DNA from: Kalaharituber pfeilii
Lineage: Eukaryota > Ascomycota > Pezizomycetes > Pezizales > Pezizaceae
Reading direction: 5' to 3'
Assembly: GCA_015179045.1 (NCBI GenBank)
Contig: WHUZ01000022.1
Span: 705,239-769,238 of the forward strand
Length of the DNA: 64,000 nt
How positions within the stretch are numbered: position 1 is the stretch's first letter; each line of letters begins with the position of its first letter. This document shows, piece by piece, positions 48,351-60,659 of this stretch. The notes below the pieces were generated by a model. It had not been told where the DNA came from. It saw nothing but the letters and a program-made list of their open reading frames with translations, and made no database searches. Position numbers and translations under genes: made by a program.

Positions 48351-49056
48351 TCATGTAAATCTATAGTATTTGCTATTTTGAACAATTCTACGAGGTTAAA
48401 AAATATATATATATATATATAAAAAAGAAATATTGCACATGTGGATAGGAAAATAAAAGAGGACATTTTGTATGAGAAAGGATAAAGATTGTTAGGCGGC
48501 AAGAAGGCAAAAATTTCCCGAATAGGCAATTTGGGTACTTAGTCATCCAGTCTTGGCACGTCCATCGGCATTTCCGAGTTCTTCGGTGACTTTTGTATAC
48601 TCGATCCTTGAACTTAATCGTACACCCATCACAGTACGCTTGCATGTTCCGTTGGCATTTTTGATAAAATTGCCAAATTGTTGTCTCTGATACTGAGGCT
48701 AGAGACTGTGGAATAGTACAGTATCTCGCAATCCTTGATGAGAGTATTCACAGTTCTCTCGCACATGCCTTTTGACTGGAGAAGTGTTTTGAGATCGGTG
48801 ATTGCTGTCCGAATTAAATCAGACTTGGGAGGCGAAGTTGGTATTGGACTCGGAATTGGATGCATGGAAAAGAATGGGTAGCTGCCGTGGCACCAGCAGC
48901 TGCTTGCCGAAGAGTATCTTTTTATCTTTTTTTTTTTATCTCGCCATAATGTTTGCCGCGATCTTTGTCGGTGATACTTTAATCTTACGGAGTAGTCTCA
49001 TATCAAGCCCCTAGCATGATCAGCTATAGCCATAGTCATTAAATGTGTAAAAGCAT

Positions 49057-49272
49057 CTTCTGCCATCACCAATTCTCCATCGGCACCCCCCTCAAGCTCT
49101 TCCTCCAACCCTTTCTCTAGCTCTTCGCCTAACTCTCCGCACCCTTCTTCTGGCACCAATAGTACTTCTGCCATCACCAATTCTCCATCTGCACCCCCCT
49201 CAAGCTCTTCCTCCAACCCTTTCTCTAGCTCTTCGCCTAACTCTCCGCACCCTTCTTCTGGCACCAATAGTA
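49057..49272. repeat. Perfect-but-one tandem duplication of 108 bp
   Basis: Units 49057-49164 and 49165-49272 differ at one base (CATCGGC versus CATCTGC). The length is 36 codons, so frames stay open. The plus strand would give a Ser/Pro/Asn/Thr-rich repeat; the minus strand gives an acidic Glu/Leu/Gly repeat in a 125-codon frame (49375-48998). Neither frame has supporting context, so I call only the repeat. Confidence 0.9.
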
Positions 49273-51698
49273 CTTGTATGCATATAATATGTGGTGCCAT
49301 TTCGAGGCGACGGGGAGTACATACCCAAGTACCGCTATGCAGGCTATGTCTAAGAGCTCGTGGTGTGGTTAGCAATCTATTTCAAAAGTATTGCTGACTA
49401 AGTGTGTTACAAGGTGTTGGTACTTAGCTGCCGGCACCATTGCGGGCCTTGTCGCAGCTTGTCTCGTGGGAATCACGAGGGCTGGTTAATGGCGCACTAC
49501 AGCTGATCAGCAAAGAAACTACATTACTTGCCAAGCTGAACAGCCCGTGAACACAGCGAGGCTGCGGGTATTGCATCGTATGACGAAGTTGGCGTACGTC
49601 GCTGCCGAAGGAAGGCGATTGCAGCCATGTGGATGTAACGTGATGATTAGGAGATGTAAACATGTTCATGAGGCTCGAATTCCGGCAACTCCAGTCCTAG
49701 GGTACACTTTCGACAATGATCTAAAACGTAAGGCGGTTTTTGTTGTAGATTGTGCATACTAGTATTCTCCATGGGGACCCCATGAAGTAATAGTCTGATT
49801 ATGCAGTGAGCTCCTCAATTGCGCCTTTTAGTAATTGCGCCCTTTCAAGTTTTATGCGCATCGATATATTCACTTGTATCGGTATCAGTTTGAGCTCTTA
49901 CAAGCGGCGTTTTTATGTTTGATTATAATTATACTGTATTGTGGCAGCAGTTATATGTCCAACATTTTCCAAATATAATTAATTTCCCTTGAGAAAAGCC
50001 TCTGTGGCGCACCATAGTAGGTACTATTTGCCGGGTGGCTACAACTTCCGCGGTACCTACATTAAGTACCCAGTTTCTTTTTGTTGGTTTGTCCTTTGAT
50101 CTTCCTCGAATAGATATTAAATATTTATTTTATGGACAATATAATCGGCCTTGATAAAAGTATATATATATCGATATAGGCCCTACGTCCAGGTTTATCT
50201 TGCACAATTTTGCTTCGGCCTTTATATCTTGTTTGAGAATACGTACGCAAACGAAGTTTTCAGGGAATGGGTGTGTAGGTTTTTGCGTGCTCGTGTTTTT
50301 CTTTATCTGTGCAAAAATTGTCCAATATAGGTCAAATCCTACAGGATTATGGGCTTTCTAGCTGTAGGCTCATCCGTATGTACAGTACTTGTACTATTTG
50401 GAGGCGAGTTTTGAGAGTATGAAGGTCACTATGATGATACCTATACTGCATTTGTCCGGTTTCCAAGATGTTTGAACGGTTGTAGAGCCTCATGAATTGT
50501 TTTACACAAAGGGACTGGTAGGATTTGCTAGAGTCAAGCCTACTGCAAACAAGACTAACTCAACTTGTCAAACACGACTGAGCCGAACATCGACGCGGTC
50601 ATCATCAACCCTTCCAGATGGCGTATAAACGAGTCACATATCATTTTCCTATTCTGGATATACAACCATACAATAAACACTCATGTGTTCGATCGTAAGT
50701 AGCGAGTGATAATCACAATCCACGGCCTGTCACACGCATTGCCCTTGATATATTTGCTCCCCCGCCCTCCTTGCCTTGCCTTGTCTTGCTTTACCCTTCC
50801 ATTCTTTCCCTGTGCACCAAGGCGCACCCCGGCCCACTTGGCTCGTTTATGCGTGCACCGTTTGGGTTAGAAGACAGAGTACTTTAGATATGAATGAATT
50901 TGCTGGGGAGGAGTTTTTGTCGGGAGGAACGGTGCGATACAGTGCTGGTGGGCATGCTGCCCACCTAGCATTGCAGCTTACATGCATTAGAGCATGGTCC
51001 TGGGGGGATAGTAAGGGAAGGGACACATGGGTCCTGAATGATATTGAATGCCCTTCAGAAAGTAAAAGTACAGGTTTAGTACGTTACAAAGGTAAACCCA
51101 GACCAGGAAAGGAATGTTTCCTGTATACCGTTTTGCTCATGGCCAAGCGAGAAAAGCTTGGGGAGTCTAAAGCAACGTACTCCATTGTTCCGTGAGCCTG
51201 CCCTGGCCTTGCACATCTAGGTAACTAAACCTGGGCCTGAACCTGCTAATAATAAAAGGAATCTTAATTGATACCCATAATAATCATGACAGTTGATTTT
51301 TACTCCGTATAGGAATGTTCCGTGACACCGAGGACATAATACGTTGCTGCCCATGTCTGTGAGCCCGGAAAGGAGGGCCCAAGAGACGAAGACATGAGAT
51401 TGTGGAGGGAGGCCGACATGGAGGGGGAGAGCAGTCCGGAGTGCATTGATATGGGATTACTGATGAAATAACTGATGTCTTGTTCCCTGGAGATTGGTGC
51501 TACTAGCTGCTAGTGATACTAGTAAGTATTGTAACTTGTTCTGGAGAGCAGAATGTTAGCGCTAACTGGCTCGTGGCACCGACCAGCTTTGGATAACCAC
51601 GGTGTACCGTGCACCAAATGTAACCTGCGACGTAGCTCGTAGAATGTGTATTTTGTGATCTGAAGCTACCTATCAGTGCCTGGGAGGTTTGACAAGCC
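49273..51698. other. Gene-free stretch with one weak open frame
   Basis: A plus frame of 139 codons (50776-51195) follows a CT-rich tract and starts MPCLALPFHSF. It has no recognisable domain and is left uncalled. Otherwise AT-rich sequence with no visible structure. Confidence 0.4.
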
Positions 51699-52204
51699 GT
51701 TGGGGGCCGTGATTTTTTTTTTTTTTTTTTTTTTTTTTTATATCAGTACTCGCGTGCCGCCCTGTGGGCTATGGCGAGGTTATATATATGTTAAGTGATG
51801 GGAAAATGATGGAGAAGACTATTAAGTGGTAGGAAAATAATGGAAGGAACCAAAGAGTATGAAAAATCCGTCCTCCCGAGAAAAATGACTGTCCCTTCTC
51901 TCGTGATGTCCTCTTCGACCCATTCCAATAATTCCCTCAGGGGGTCTTTGTCCTTACTCTTCGGTGGATTTATTAGTTCCGTCATTCTTCCGGGCCACCG
52001 CCGTTTCCAGACCCTACACCGGGTGAGTATGTGCGTGGTGGTCTCTTCTTCCTCTCCACACCACCGGCACTCCGGGCTGTCTGCTTTCCCAATTTCGAAC
52101 TGCCGCGACTTTCCGCCTAGTAGGCCTGCCAGAGTTGATACCCGACGTCCATGTCTGGTCAGTGGCCTGTAGCTTAGTTCCAGTCTGTTTGTTGGGGGCC
52201 GTGA
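51699..52204 (-). mobile_element. 5'-truncated LINE with ORF2 C-terminus, hairpin tail and poly(A)
   Basis: A perfect 14-bp duplication GTTGGGGGCCGTGA lies at 51699-51712 and 52191-52204. The 478 bp between, read on minus, encode the end of a non-LTR retrotransposon ORF2: SYRPLTRHGRRVSTLAGLL, then a CCHC zinc knuckle (C-x2-C-x8-H-x4-C, CRWCG...HILTRC), ending near 51791. After the stop comes the 3' tail with hairpin CTCGCCATAGCC...GCGAG, TACTGATATA and poly(A) (T run from 51713). The ORF2 C-terminal knuckle fits Tad/I-type fungal LINEs. This copy identifies the source of the short tail-only insertions elsewhere in the window. Confidence 0.93.
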
Positions 52205-52724
52205 GGGAACATGCAATGTAACAATATTGCAGCTGAAGAGGGCTTCCAACTATTATTTGACCCCAGCAGGCAGCGGGGAATTAAGAAGCCGGGAAGGAAA
52301 CAAGCAGCAAACATTCTAGCAAACAATCGCCAGTTACAAGCATCATGTATTAATCCAGCAACACTGCAGGTGTGTCACGTCTCTTTAGTCGTTGCTGGCC
52401 AGGATGCCGGCGGCGGCGGCGATGCTCCTGCTCTTCCTGCTGCTGCTAGCTACATTATTGTAGGTCGCTAGAGTGAGGAGAATACTGTACGGTGCTGGCG
52501 GCGGACCCAACCTCCCTTCCCTCCAAGTAAGTGCAGCTACTAAGTGCAGCTACTGCCAAAGCAGTAATCGGCTGGTGCACCCTCGCCAATTCGATTGCAT
52601 GACCGCTTCCTCATGTAGCAGTATACCAGTGCAGAACACATATATCATAGTCCCTGCCACCGCCATCGATTCCCCGAATCCTGTCCCGAGTAAACTCGCC
52701 CCAGTTCTACTTCGCCTCCCCGCT

Positions 52725-52749
52725 CGTTCGTTCGTTCGTTCGTTCGTTC
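52725..52749. repeat. (CGTT)n microsatellite
   Basis: About six CGTT units in a row, located upstream of the possible small gene at 53.2 kb. Confidence 0.9.
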
Positions 52750-53201
52750 TTTACAAACCCGCAGCAGAGACTGAGCCACGGGGGTCGTCTCACTCGCTCT
52801 CGACCATGAAGATCTACTACTACTCTACCCTTGTTGCCACCTTTTTACCAGAGTGTGTTCATTTGCCTTCGAATTCAGTCACACGCTACAAACAGGCCGC
52901 TGCATTCCATTTTCTCATTTATCTATTTATTCAACTGGGACGAATTGAACTTTTTTCGGCCTTTAGGAGGTTAGTACTGTTACTTTTCTCAACTTTAGCT
53001 CCCAGCTCTTTTTTCCTTTCTTTTTTCTTTTTTTCACACTTGCGTCAGTTGGGCTCCTCCTTCATTGGGCTTGAACTAGGCAAACTGATAAGTAGGGCGG
53101 GAGAGGCTTGGAAACGGCATGAGGTGTGGTTGGCCAGGAAGGTGGGAATTGGACAGCCATCGAACGTTTTGCCCAAGCCTGTTGTAGGATAGAGAGGTCG
53201 G

Positions 53202-53504
53202 ATGGCGTTTGGTGGGGCCCCTCGTGTGTTTCGATCTGCCGGCGCCATTTTCAACCGAAATGTGCAAAAAGGATTGAGAACAGCGAACGAATCGCATAAG
53301 AAAATGAAATGGGCAAGGCAAACAAAAGAAGCTGATCTGATTGATCCAGATAAGCGCTTTGAAGATCTCGATAGCACAGGCGCGTTCGGCTTTAGCGGGG
53401 ATTGGCAGTTGATACCCGAATTCGCGAAATTCGGGGAGCGGCAGAGAGAACTGGCTGTGAAAAAGCAGATTCATCGTCAGCTGTCAAAATCCTGTCAAAC
53501 TTAA
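53202..53504 (+). CDS. Possible small basic protein, 100 aa
   Basis: The frame starts MAFGGAPRVFRSAGAIFNRN and is followed by a T-rich stretch after TAA that would suit a fungal 3' UTR. A T-rich tract ending GCGTCAG (53048) upstream could be an intron acceptor or part of a promoter. The first ~25 residues carry Arg/Lys without acidic residues, as in mitochondrial presequences, and the rest is Lys/Glu-rich. I recognise no family, so it may be a chance frame upstream of xlnR. Confidence 0.3.
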   Translation: MAFGGAPRVFRSAGAIFNRNVQKGLRTANESHKKMKWARQTKEADLIDPDKRFEDLDSTGAFGFSGDWQLIPEFAKFGERQRELAVKKQIHRQLSKSCQT

Positions 53505-53918
53505 TTCTATTTTTATTCATTTACTTTCATTCTTCACTCTTTTTTTCGTTTTTGTTTCCGTTCCTTTTTCTGGGTTAGTGGTGACATATGGTCGTACAGT
53601 CGGCCGCAAAGCTGCAAGGTTTTGTAGTTAGAAGTGGCCTCTGGCCTGGCACCATATCACCTCTTAAATTGCGCCGACCAGGAAGGGGGGGAGCAGAACA
53701 GATCTGAAAGGGCTCGACGTCTTTTTCTGGCTCTGTGGAGTGCGGCAGGGCACAGGATTGCCCGACTTGTTCAAGGTACGCCGGACCCGAGACCGTCCCC
53801 ATATCCATCGTAATCTATCACGCGAGACGACGGTCGGCAGCCAGGCCGCACGAGTGCAGAGGACCTGACTCGGTGCCGCCTGCGCCTGCGTGGGGTTCTG
53901 CGCCGTGACTTCCTCGGG

Positions 53919-53940
53919 CCATTGGGCCATTGGGCCATTT
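53919..53940. repeat. GGGCCATT tandem motif with CCAAT-type cores
   Basis: GGCCATTGGGCCATTGGGCC is a short tandem of GGGCCATT. Read on minus it contains CCCAATGG, which resembles CCAAT-box sites. It lies about 950 bp upstream of the xlnR start; regulatory use is unproven. Confidence 0.4.
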
Positions 53941-54009
53941 CGCACCCTCGGCCAGATGATGCAGCAGCTTCCTAGCTACAGTAGCTATTGTAGCTAGGCA
54001 GCTGGCATG

Positions 54010-54889
54010 CCAGTCATCATCAGGGTGCTAGCCGCCTCGACTGGGTGCACGCATCCCTGCCGCCGCCGTCTGTCCGTCCGTCCGTCCCTCTGCGAGTGCA
54101 GCACGCTCTCCCTCTCCCTCTCCCTCGCCCTCGCCCTCGCTCTCGCCCTCGCGCTGCCTGAGGGAAAAAGCAACGGAGGCGCACGCTTCGACGCTTAGTG
54201 CGAGGAGGCCTGCGGACCCCTGCCGCGAAGCTGCAGCGCCCACGCCTGAGTGTGCGTGCTAGCGCAGACCGGCGCTAGCGCCCCTGCCGGTGGCTGCCAG
54301 TCGGGGTCGGGCAGCCTGCTGCTGCTGCTGCTGCTGCTGCTCTGCGCTGCTGCGTCCAGTTTCATCGGCGCCGCTCCCTCCCTCGCGCCCCAAGGCGCTG
54401 CCCACGCACTTGCTTGCCTGCTGCTGCTGCCACCTCCACTCTCTGCCCCCGCCCAGCACCACATCTCGTAAGAGCGAGCGAGCGAGAGGCGCTTGCTGCA
54501 TCGGACTAGCGTGCCCCCCCTTCCCCCCTCCCCCCTCCCCCCTCCCCCCTCCCCCCTCCCCCTCCACCCTCCCCCCAGGCCTCAGCATCCTGCGCGAGTA
54601 GCGTCGCACTACTCTCGTCCAGGGAAGCCCCCCACAGTAGTTAGCGGACCTCCCCCGGCGGTGAGCCTTAAAGCTTCCCCAGTTTCCTTCCGCCGGGCGT
54701 CCAGAGCGCCCTCCACAGTAGCAAGAAGCAGCGCAAGAAATTAAACCCGTCGTCGTGCGACAGATCGAGAACGGCGCCTCGGAGCTTGTCCTTCGCTGCT
54801 CGACTGACAAGTTACCCTCACTCCCCCCACGACAGACAGCCCCAGCCGCCGGCCTCTTTCCAGCCCACCCCGCTCCCTACCCACCAAAG
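54010..54889 (+). promoter_or_regulatory. ATG-free GC-rich leader/promoter of xlnR with simple repeats
   Basis: No ATG occurs on the plus strand between 54010 and the start codon at 54890. The stretch carries CCCTCT/CCCTCG repeats (about 54108-54155), eight CTG units (54316-54339) and a CCCCCCT array (about 54517-54565). The A/C-rich CCCTACCCACCAAAG context just before ATG fits a leader. The transcription start cannot be placed by eye. Confidence 0.55.
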
Positions 54890-57800
54890 ATGCTTTCAAC
54901 GGCAATGCATCAGTTCTCGCCCGCCTTCGCACCGCTGCCATCGTCGACGCTTGGGGGCCCGTCCCCGACAATGGACCACAATGGCAGCCCGCTCGCCATG
55001 AACGGCAGCCTCAAGTCGTCAAAGTCACGGCGTCATCCGTACGACGCACAGCGCAACGGCATGAGCGGGACCAGCGGGGCCGGGCATGTGAACTCGGGCA
55101 CATCGGCGCAGAATGGCACTGCGGGCCCCATACGGCGGCGGATCAGCAGGGCGTGCGATCAGTGCAACCAGCTGCGGACAAAGTGTGACGGCAAGCAGCC
55201 TTGCCAACACTGCATAGGTACTACCGACTGACCGTGATCAATGATGACGATGCGTGGCCGCTGCGCGGGGCGGCGGGGCGGAGTGTGTCTGTGTTGTATG
55301 CATCGCTGACATTGTGGCAGATTTCCAGCTCAAGTGCGAGTACGCCCGCGAGCGCAAGAAGCGCGGGAAGGCGTCGAGGAAGGACATCCAGGCGGCGGCG
55401 GCAGCAGCAGCAGCGGCGGCGCATGGTGGGTCGGTGCCAGTCAGCAGCATGGGCAGCGCGGCTTCATCTACCTCCCCGACGGGCACCATCCACGTACTGG
55501 GCGGCCCCCAGCGGCCGGACCTGGCGCCGCCCCCAGTGCCCGCCGGCGTAGGCGCGCGCAAGGGCTCCGTCGCAAGCAACAGCACCCGCGGGTCAATTGG
55601 CGACATTCACGACATGTCCAACCCGCCCCTCCAACATCTTCAGCACCCACCCCCACACCACCACCAGCTGCCCGCGCCCGACTCGCCGCTTCACATGCAC
55701 CACCAGCAAGGCATGCCTCACGACGGCATGCCCATGACATACGAGCGCATGTCCCCATTCCAGCACCAGCTGCACTCGACTTCCGTCGTCAGTGGCTCCC
55801 GCATGCTCCCACATCCGCTGCACACCGCTCCCGGCGCCCCTCAATACCCTGGCGAGTACTCCATGATCTCGCCACATCACCAGACGCACCACCATCAGAT
55901 GGGCGCGATGCCCACGTCCGCGCCCTCACCCCTGGCAAACTTACTGGGCCATTCCCCCGACGCGGGGTCGCCCTCATGGCTGTCGATGCCTTCGCCACCG
56001 CAGCCCATGCTGTCTTCAAACGTCGGAGTGAGATACCCCGTTCTTCTTCCTTTGTTGCCTCACATCAACTTCATCCCTGCCCATCTGGCTTGCGACCTGC
56101 TCGACCTCTACTTCACTAACCCATCTACCGCGTTCTTCCAACCAGCCTCACCCTACGTACTCACCCACATCTTCCGCAAGCGATCATTCTTACACCCTAC
56201 AAGCCCTCGACCAACCTCTCCCGCCCTTCTCTGCGCCATGCTCTGGGTCGCCGCCCAGACATGCGACACATCATACCTCACCGCCTCACCCACTGCCCGA
56301 GGACGCGTCTGCCAAAGACTACTGGAACTTTGTATCGGGTTACTCCGACCCCTTGTTCACGTCAACATTGGATCATCTCAACATACCCATTCAGCTGACG
56401 GCGAGGGCGGCGGCATGGGGGCTGGCCTCGGAGGTCTAGGGGGGAGTCCCCGGTCGGGGAGGGGGGGGGTCGGGGCGGCAGGCACGTTGGACGACGTACT
56501 GACATACATTCACTTGGGGATAGTAATATCCTCAAGTGAGTTCAAGTCCGCCTCCCTCAGATGGTGGCACGCCGCCTGGACGCTTGCGCGGGAATTGCGA
56601 TTGAACCGGGAGTTGCCCCCTCCAGAGATGGAGATGCCACCCCCGGAACAGGATGAGGACAACCACAATTCACCCACAGAGAACGGAGCGAGCGGCAATC
56701 ATCGCCCGTCAGCGGTGAGCGAGGAGGAGAAGGAGGAGCGACGACGAACATGGTGGCTATTGTACATTATGGATCGGCATCTTGCATTGTGCTATAATCG
56801 GCCCTTGGCCCTACTCGATGTCGAATGCGAGAATTTGTATCTTCCGATTGATGAGGCGTCATGGCAGAATGGAGACTTTTACCCGGAACCAAAAAATACC
56901 CATTCACATCTTTACCAGCATGGATCTCCATCGGCAATGGGGTATGCCAGATCGAGTACCCGGCAGCGCACGACAGGCCCAATGTTTGAAATTACTGGGA
57001 GTGGATTGTTTGAGTACTTTCTACCACTTATGACAATTCTTGGCGAAGTTGTTGACCTTCACCACGTGCGGAACCGTCCGCGATTTGGGGTTTCGTCGAA
57101 CGGTGGCATTGGCAGCGCCCTTACTACGTCAACTGCTCCTGGCAGCGAATACGACGAGCGCATGGCTGAAATCGCCAGCTATCTCGATGCCTACGAGCGG
57201 TCATTGCAAGAATTCGAAGCCGCAAAATGCCCAAGCGCACAACACGAAAATCGCGCCACGTCCTCAACAGCCACAGGCAACCAGCCCGTCAACAGCGGCT
57301 CAAACAACAACGGAGCAGAGATGCAGAACCGGGTTGTGCATGCGTACAGTACGCACGTGATGCACGTTTTGCACATACTGCTTGTCGGCAAATGGGACCC
57401 AATCTCGATGCTCGACGACAACGATCTGTGGATCTCGTCGCCGGGGTTCCTGTCGGCGACTGCGCATGCCGTATCGGCAGCTGAGGCGATTTCGAATATA
57501 CTCAAGTACGACCCGGATTTGAGCTTCATGCCGTACTTTTTCGGAATTTATTTGCTGCAGGGAAGCTTCTTGCTGCTGTTGATTGCGGATAAATTACAGG
57601 GCGAGGCGAGCGAGGCGGTGATTAATGCGTGCGAGACAATTGTGAGGGCACATGAGGTGTGTATAGTGACGTTGAATACAGAGTATCAGGTATGTTATCC
57701 CCAATACGTCGTCGCCCCTTGCATAAATGGATAATATGTACTAACATGGTACTGCAGCGAAACTTCCGCAAAGTGATGCGATCAGCCCTAAGTCAAGTCC

Positions 57801-57904
57801 GTGGCAGAGGTCTACCGGAGGATATGGAAGAGCAGAAGCTCCGAAGGAGAGAAGTGCTGGCGTTGTATAGGTGGTGTGGAGATGGTTCTGGGTTGGCTTT
57901 GTGA
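54890..57904 (+). CDS. xlnR: XlnR/Xyr1-type transcriptional activator of xylanase and cellulase genes
   Basis: Three exons (54890-55217, 55321-57689, 57758-57904) give 947 residues, in line with known XlnR proteins. Intron 1 (103 nt, GTACTA...GGCAG, branch CTGAC) interrupts the zinc cluster in phase 1. Splicing restores [20 protein letters not shown]. Intron 2 (68 nt, GTATGT...CTGCAG, branch TACTAAC) is in phase 0 and joins TLNTEYQ to [11 protein letters not shown]. The Zn2Cys6 block [20 protein letters not shown] is diagnostic. A His/Pro-rich linker follows an Ala run, then the fungal regulatory middle domain (VACDL-like [56 protein letters not shown]). The C-terminus ends [18 protein letters not shown]. 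In known fungi this nuclear factor binds GGCTAA-type sites and responds to xylose or related inducers. The start at 54890 has a good AAAG-ATG context; earlier in-frame codons lack ATG. Confidence 0.96.
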
Positions 57905-60307
57905 AAAGCTTTTTTTGTTCAAACGCTTCTGGAAGATAAAAGCAGCATTCGTTTAAGAAAAGGCCCTTTTTTTTTTTTTTTTTTTTTTTTGGCATTGTAT
58001 ACGCGGCATAATGAAGGAGGAAGTTAATAACGACATATGGGATAATGGGACACGATTTTGGAAACTACATAATACCTCACATATATACAACAAAAAGGAA
58101 TCGAAAAAAAAGATGAGATTGGGAAATGGGATTGGGATAAGGATTTTGGATTGTGGAATGGGGGAATGGTTCTTGAGAATCGGCCTTGGGCTTGGGAGGT
58201 TTAGGAAATCAAGGGTATCTACACGGTTTTGGAAGGTGCTTATGGATTTCGATTTGGAAGAATTTTGAGTGGGCAATATACAGAGGATATACCCCCTAAC
58301 TTTTTTGTTTCTATTACTGTCTTAACTTTACATGTTGGTTGGTTGACTATTGTTGCATAAGTTACGCTTACAAGAAAGCGTTTCTTTTTTCATTTGTCTC
58401 TGTATTTACTATTTGTTGTTTTCACGGAGCTGGGTCTTCATTGCGTTTTCCCTTTGTTTTGCTTCTTTAGCTGGTGTTTAGCGCATCTTGTACTAATTTT
58501 TATGTTTCCATACAAAAATTCCTATGTGTCTCTTTTTTTGGGAGGTGCGGGTTCTAACTTTTTTTTTCTTTTTTTTTTTTTAATATCTTTTGGTTAACCA
58601 TGATTTATGTTGCATACAACACAAAATTTCGCTTTTTGTAAAAAGCTGGGTTTCAAAGTGTGTTTTCTTTCTTACTGTTTATTTATTTTTTTCTTTTTCC
58701 ATCTCCTCTTTTCCCTTTTGTTTTTTGGATATTGTGCGCTTAGGTTTTTTTTTTTTAGGCATTAGCAATAGTAGTTGATACCATAGTTGGTGAAAAATTT
58801 GAAGAGTGGATGCGAAAGTATGATATACTCGTTGGGGAGTTCGTTATGAGGAAAATAAAGAGATAGGTGTATACGATACGGATATAGGATATAGAGGTAT
58901 CATGAAAGCTTGTGAGGGCACGTGAGCATTTGTCGTTGCTGGGAGTGATACTGTGTAGCGTACGAGGAGCTACTTAGTCTCATATGGGATTCTTAGATAC
59001 CTTTCTTCCGTGAATTGGAGAATCGAATTTTTGCAGACAGCAGCAAGCCAATCTGGTGGGTACTGTTTACTTTCAGGGTCACCCTCACTGGAGTGAGTGT
59101 ACATGTACAAGCCTCATCCATCCCCTCAGTATTCCCTTCCCCGGGCCCTTGGACCACGCGCGAGTGTGTGCGTGTCTCTCCAGGACTCTTTTGCCTAAGG
59201 TAGCCACAGGATCCCCCTTTTCTAGATTTTATATTAGTAGTTCGAAACAACCCTTTTTTCTGGGGTACCCCGTCCTTTGATTCAGATCTAGGCCTGGTCG
59301 AGTTCGTCTATCGATCGTCAGTAAAACAGTCCAGGGGGATGGGGGAGGTAGCCCTAAGTCTGTTTCTCGGATTCCGGGTTCCGTATTCCCAGCATTGTAT
59401 CGCTGACCATACCCGGTGATATTAGTGAAATCGTTTTGTTTTTCGTTTCCTTTCCCTTCGTTCCCTTCCTTCTGTCCGGTGAGAGAGAGGCAATGTGGGC
59501 ATCTGCATGGTCAAGCTTTCCTAGGGAGATAAAAGGGGTCATCAGGCTCTCTACATGTGAAGCGAAATGTCTCAGAGCGTTGTTACTGATGTATACTTTA
59601 GCTAGAGTCATTATTTTATTTGTATTTTTTTTTTCTCCTCATTTTTTTTCTAGGGATGCTGGTTGTCAGGAACCCAAAGGAGTTCATGATGATGAGGAAG
59701 GTGGGGTATGGGGTACGGCGGTTTAGGCTAAATTGGATGATGGGATCCCGATAAGTTACTGGATACTGTTCATGTCATGCTGGGGCAGCCGGGGAAGATG
59801 TACTATAGAAAAGGAAGCAATGGAAGCATTCCATATCCCGAATTTTTCCTTCCAAACGGGATTCCAGAGGGAAGATTTTGTGGATATTGAGTTACGTATG
59901 TACATAGTTTAATAGCTTACCCCACACATGGATGGGGGGAGCTTAACTCTATAGTAAGAAGTGGTTAGATGTAAATTGATGGCTAATGGATCTTGTGGGT
60001 AGGTATAACAATTGGCGGATTGGGGTGGAGGTAATATAGTAATAGTAGTTAAAAGGTAGATGGCTAGCTGCTAAGCTTGAGGGTTGGGATATTTTTGAAA
60101 GATTGGAAGATGTATCGTGGCCTGACCGCCGTTTTTTGTTTTTCTACGGATGGACCTTTTATCTAAGCTTTTTTGACGGGTGTTGTTGACGAGATCAATT
60201 TCGCTTGTGGGGGACGGACTGGGGGCGGCTCGGAAGGGGGATTTGGGGGTATTAGGCTGAATATGTATGTATGTATCCGAAGTAAGTATGTATGATGGAG
60301 AAAAGGG

Positions 60308-60309
<2 letters not shown>

Positions 60310-60354
<45 letters not shown>
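60310..60354. repeat. (TG)22 microsatellite
   Basis: An uninterrupted TG run of about 44 bp, with a GGGGGGGGGAGG tract about 80 bp downstream. Confidence 0.95.
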
Positions 60355-60355
<1 letters not shown>

Positions 60356-60641
60356 AACGGTTCGAAACTTTTTGAAGTAGCATGCGCAACAGGTGCAGAC
60401 GTACCTGGTGGGACTCTGGAAGAGCTTTGGGGGGGGGGAGGGGGGAGGGGGGAGAATTGAGTGAGGGGCGGAGGGGATGGCGAGCTGGCTGGTTCTGCTT
60501 CGACGTATGTTGTGTAAAATAGGTAGTAGTACCTACTTGGAGCTCAGCCCCCGTATGTTTGAGAGAGGGCTGTGTGGTTCGCGTGTGTGCTGGTTTAGCT
60601 TTTTGCATGGATAGCAAGGCTTGTGGAGGATTTGCGGTTCC

Positions 60642-60659
60642 GGGGGGGGGGGGGGGGGG
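60642..60659. repeat. G18 homopolymer
   Basis: An 18-base run of G; its length in the assembly may be unreliable. Confidence 0.9.

Noticed and set aside
48388..48865. Two minus-strand frames with Cys/Lys-rich segments
   Set aside because: They would need an unsupported frame change to join and show no known fold.
52473..53192. 239-codon plus frame upstream of the 53.2-kb small frame
   Set aside because: Begins without ATG, runs through a CGTT repeat and T-rich tracts, and contains likely promoter or intron sequence.
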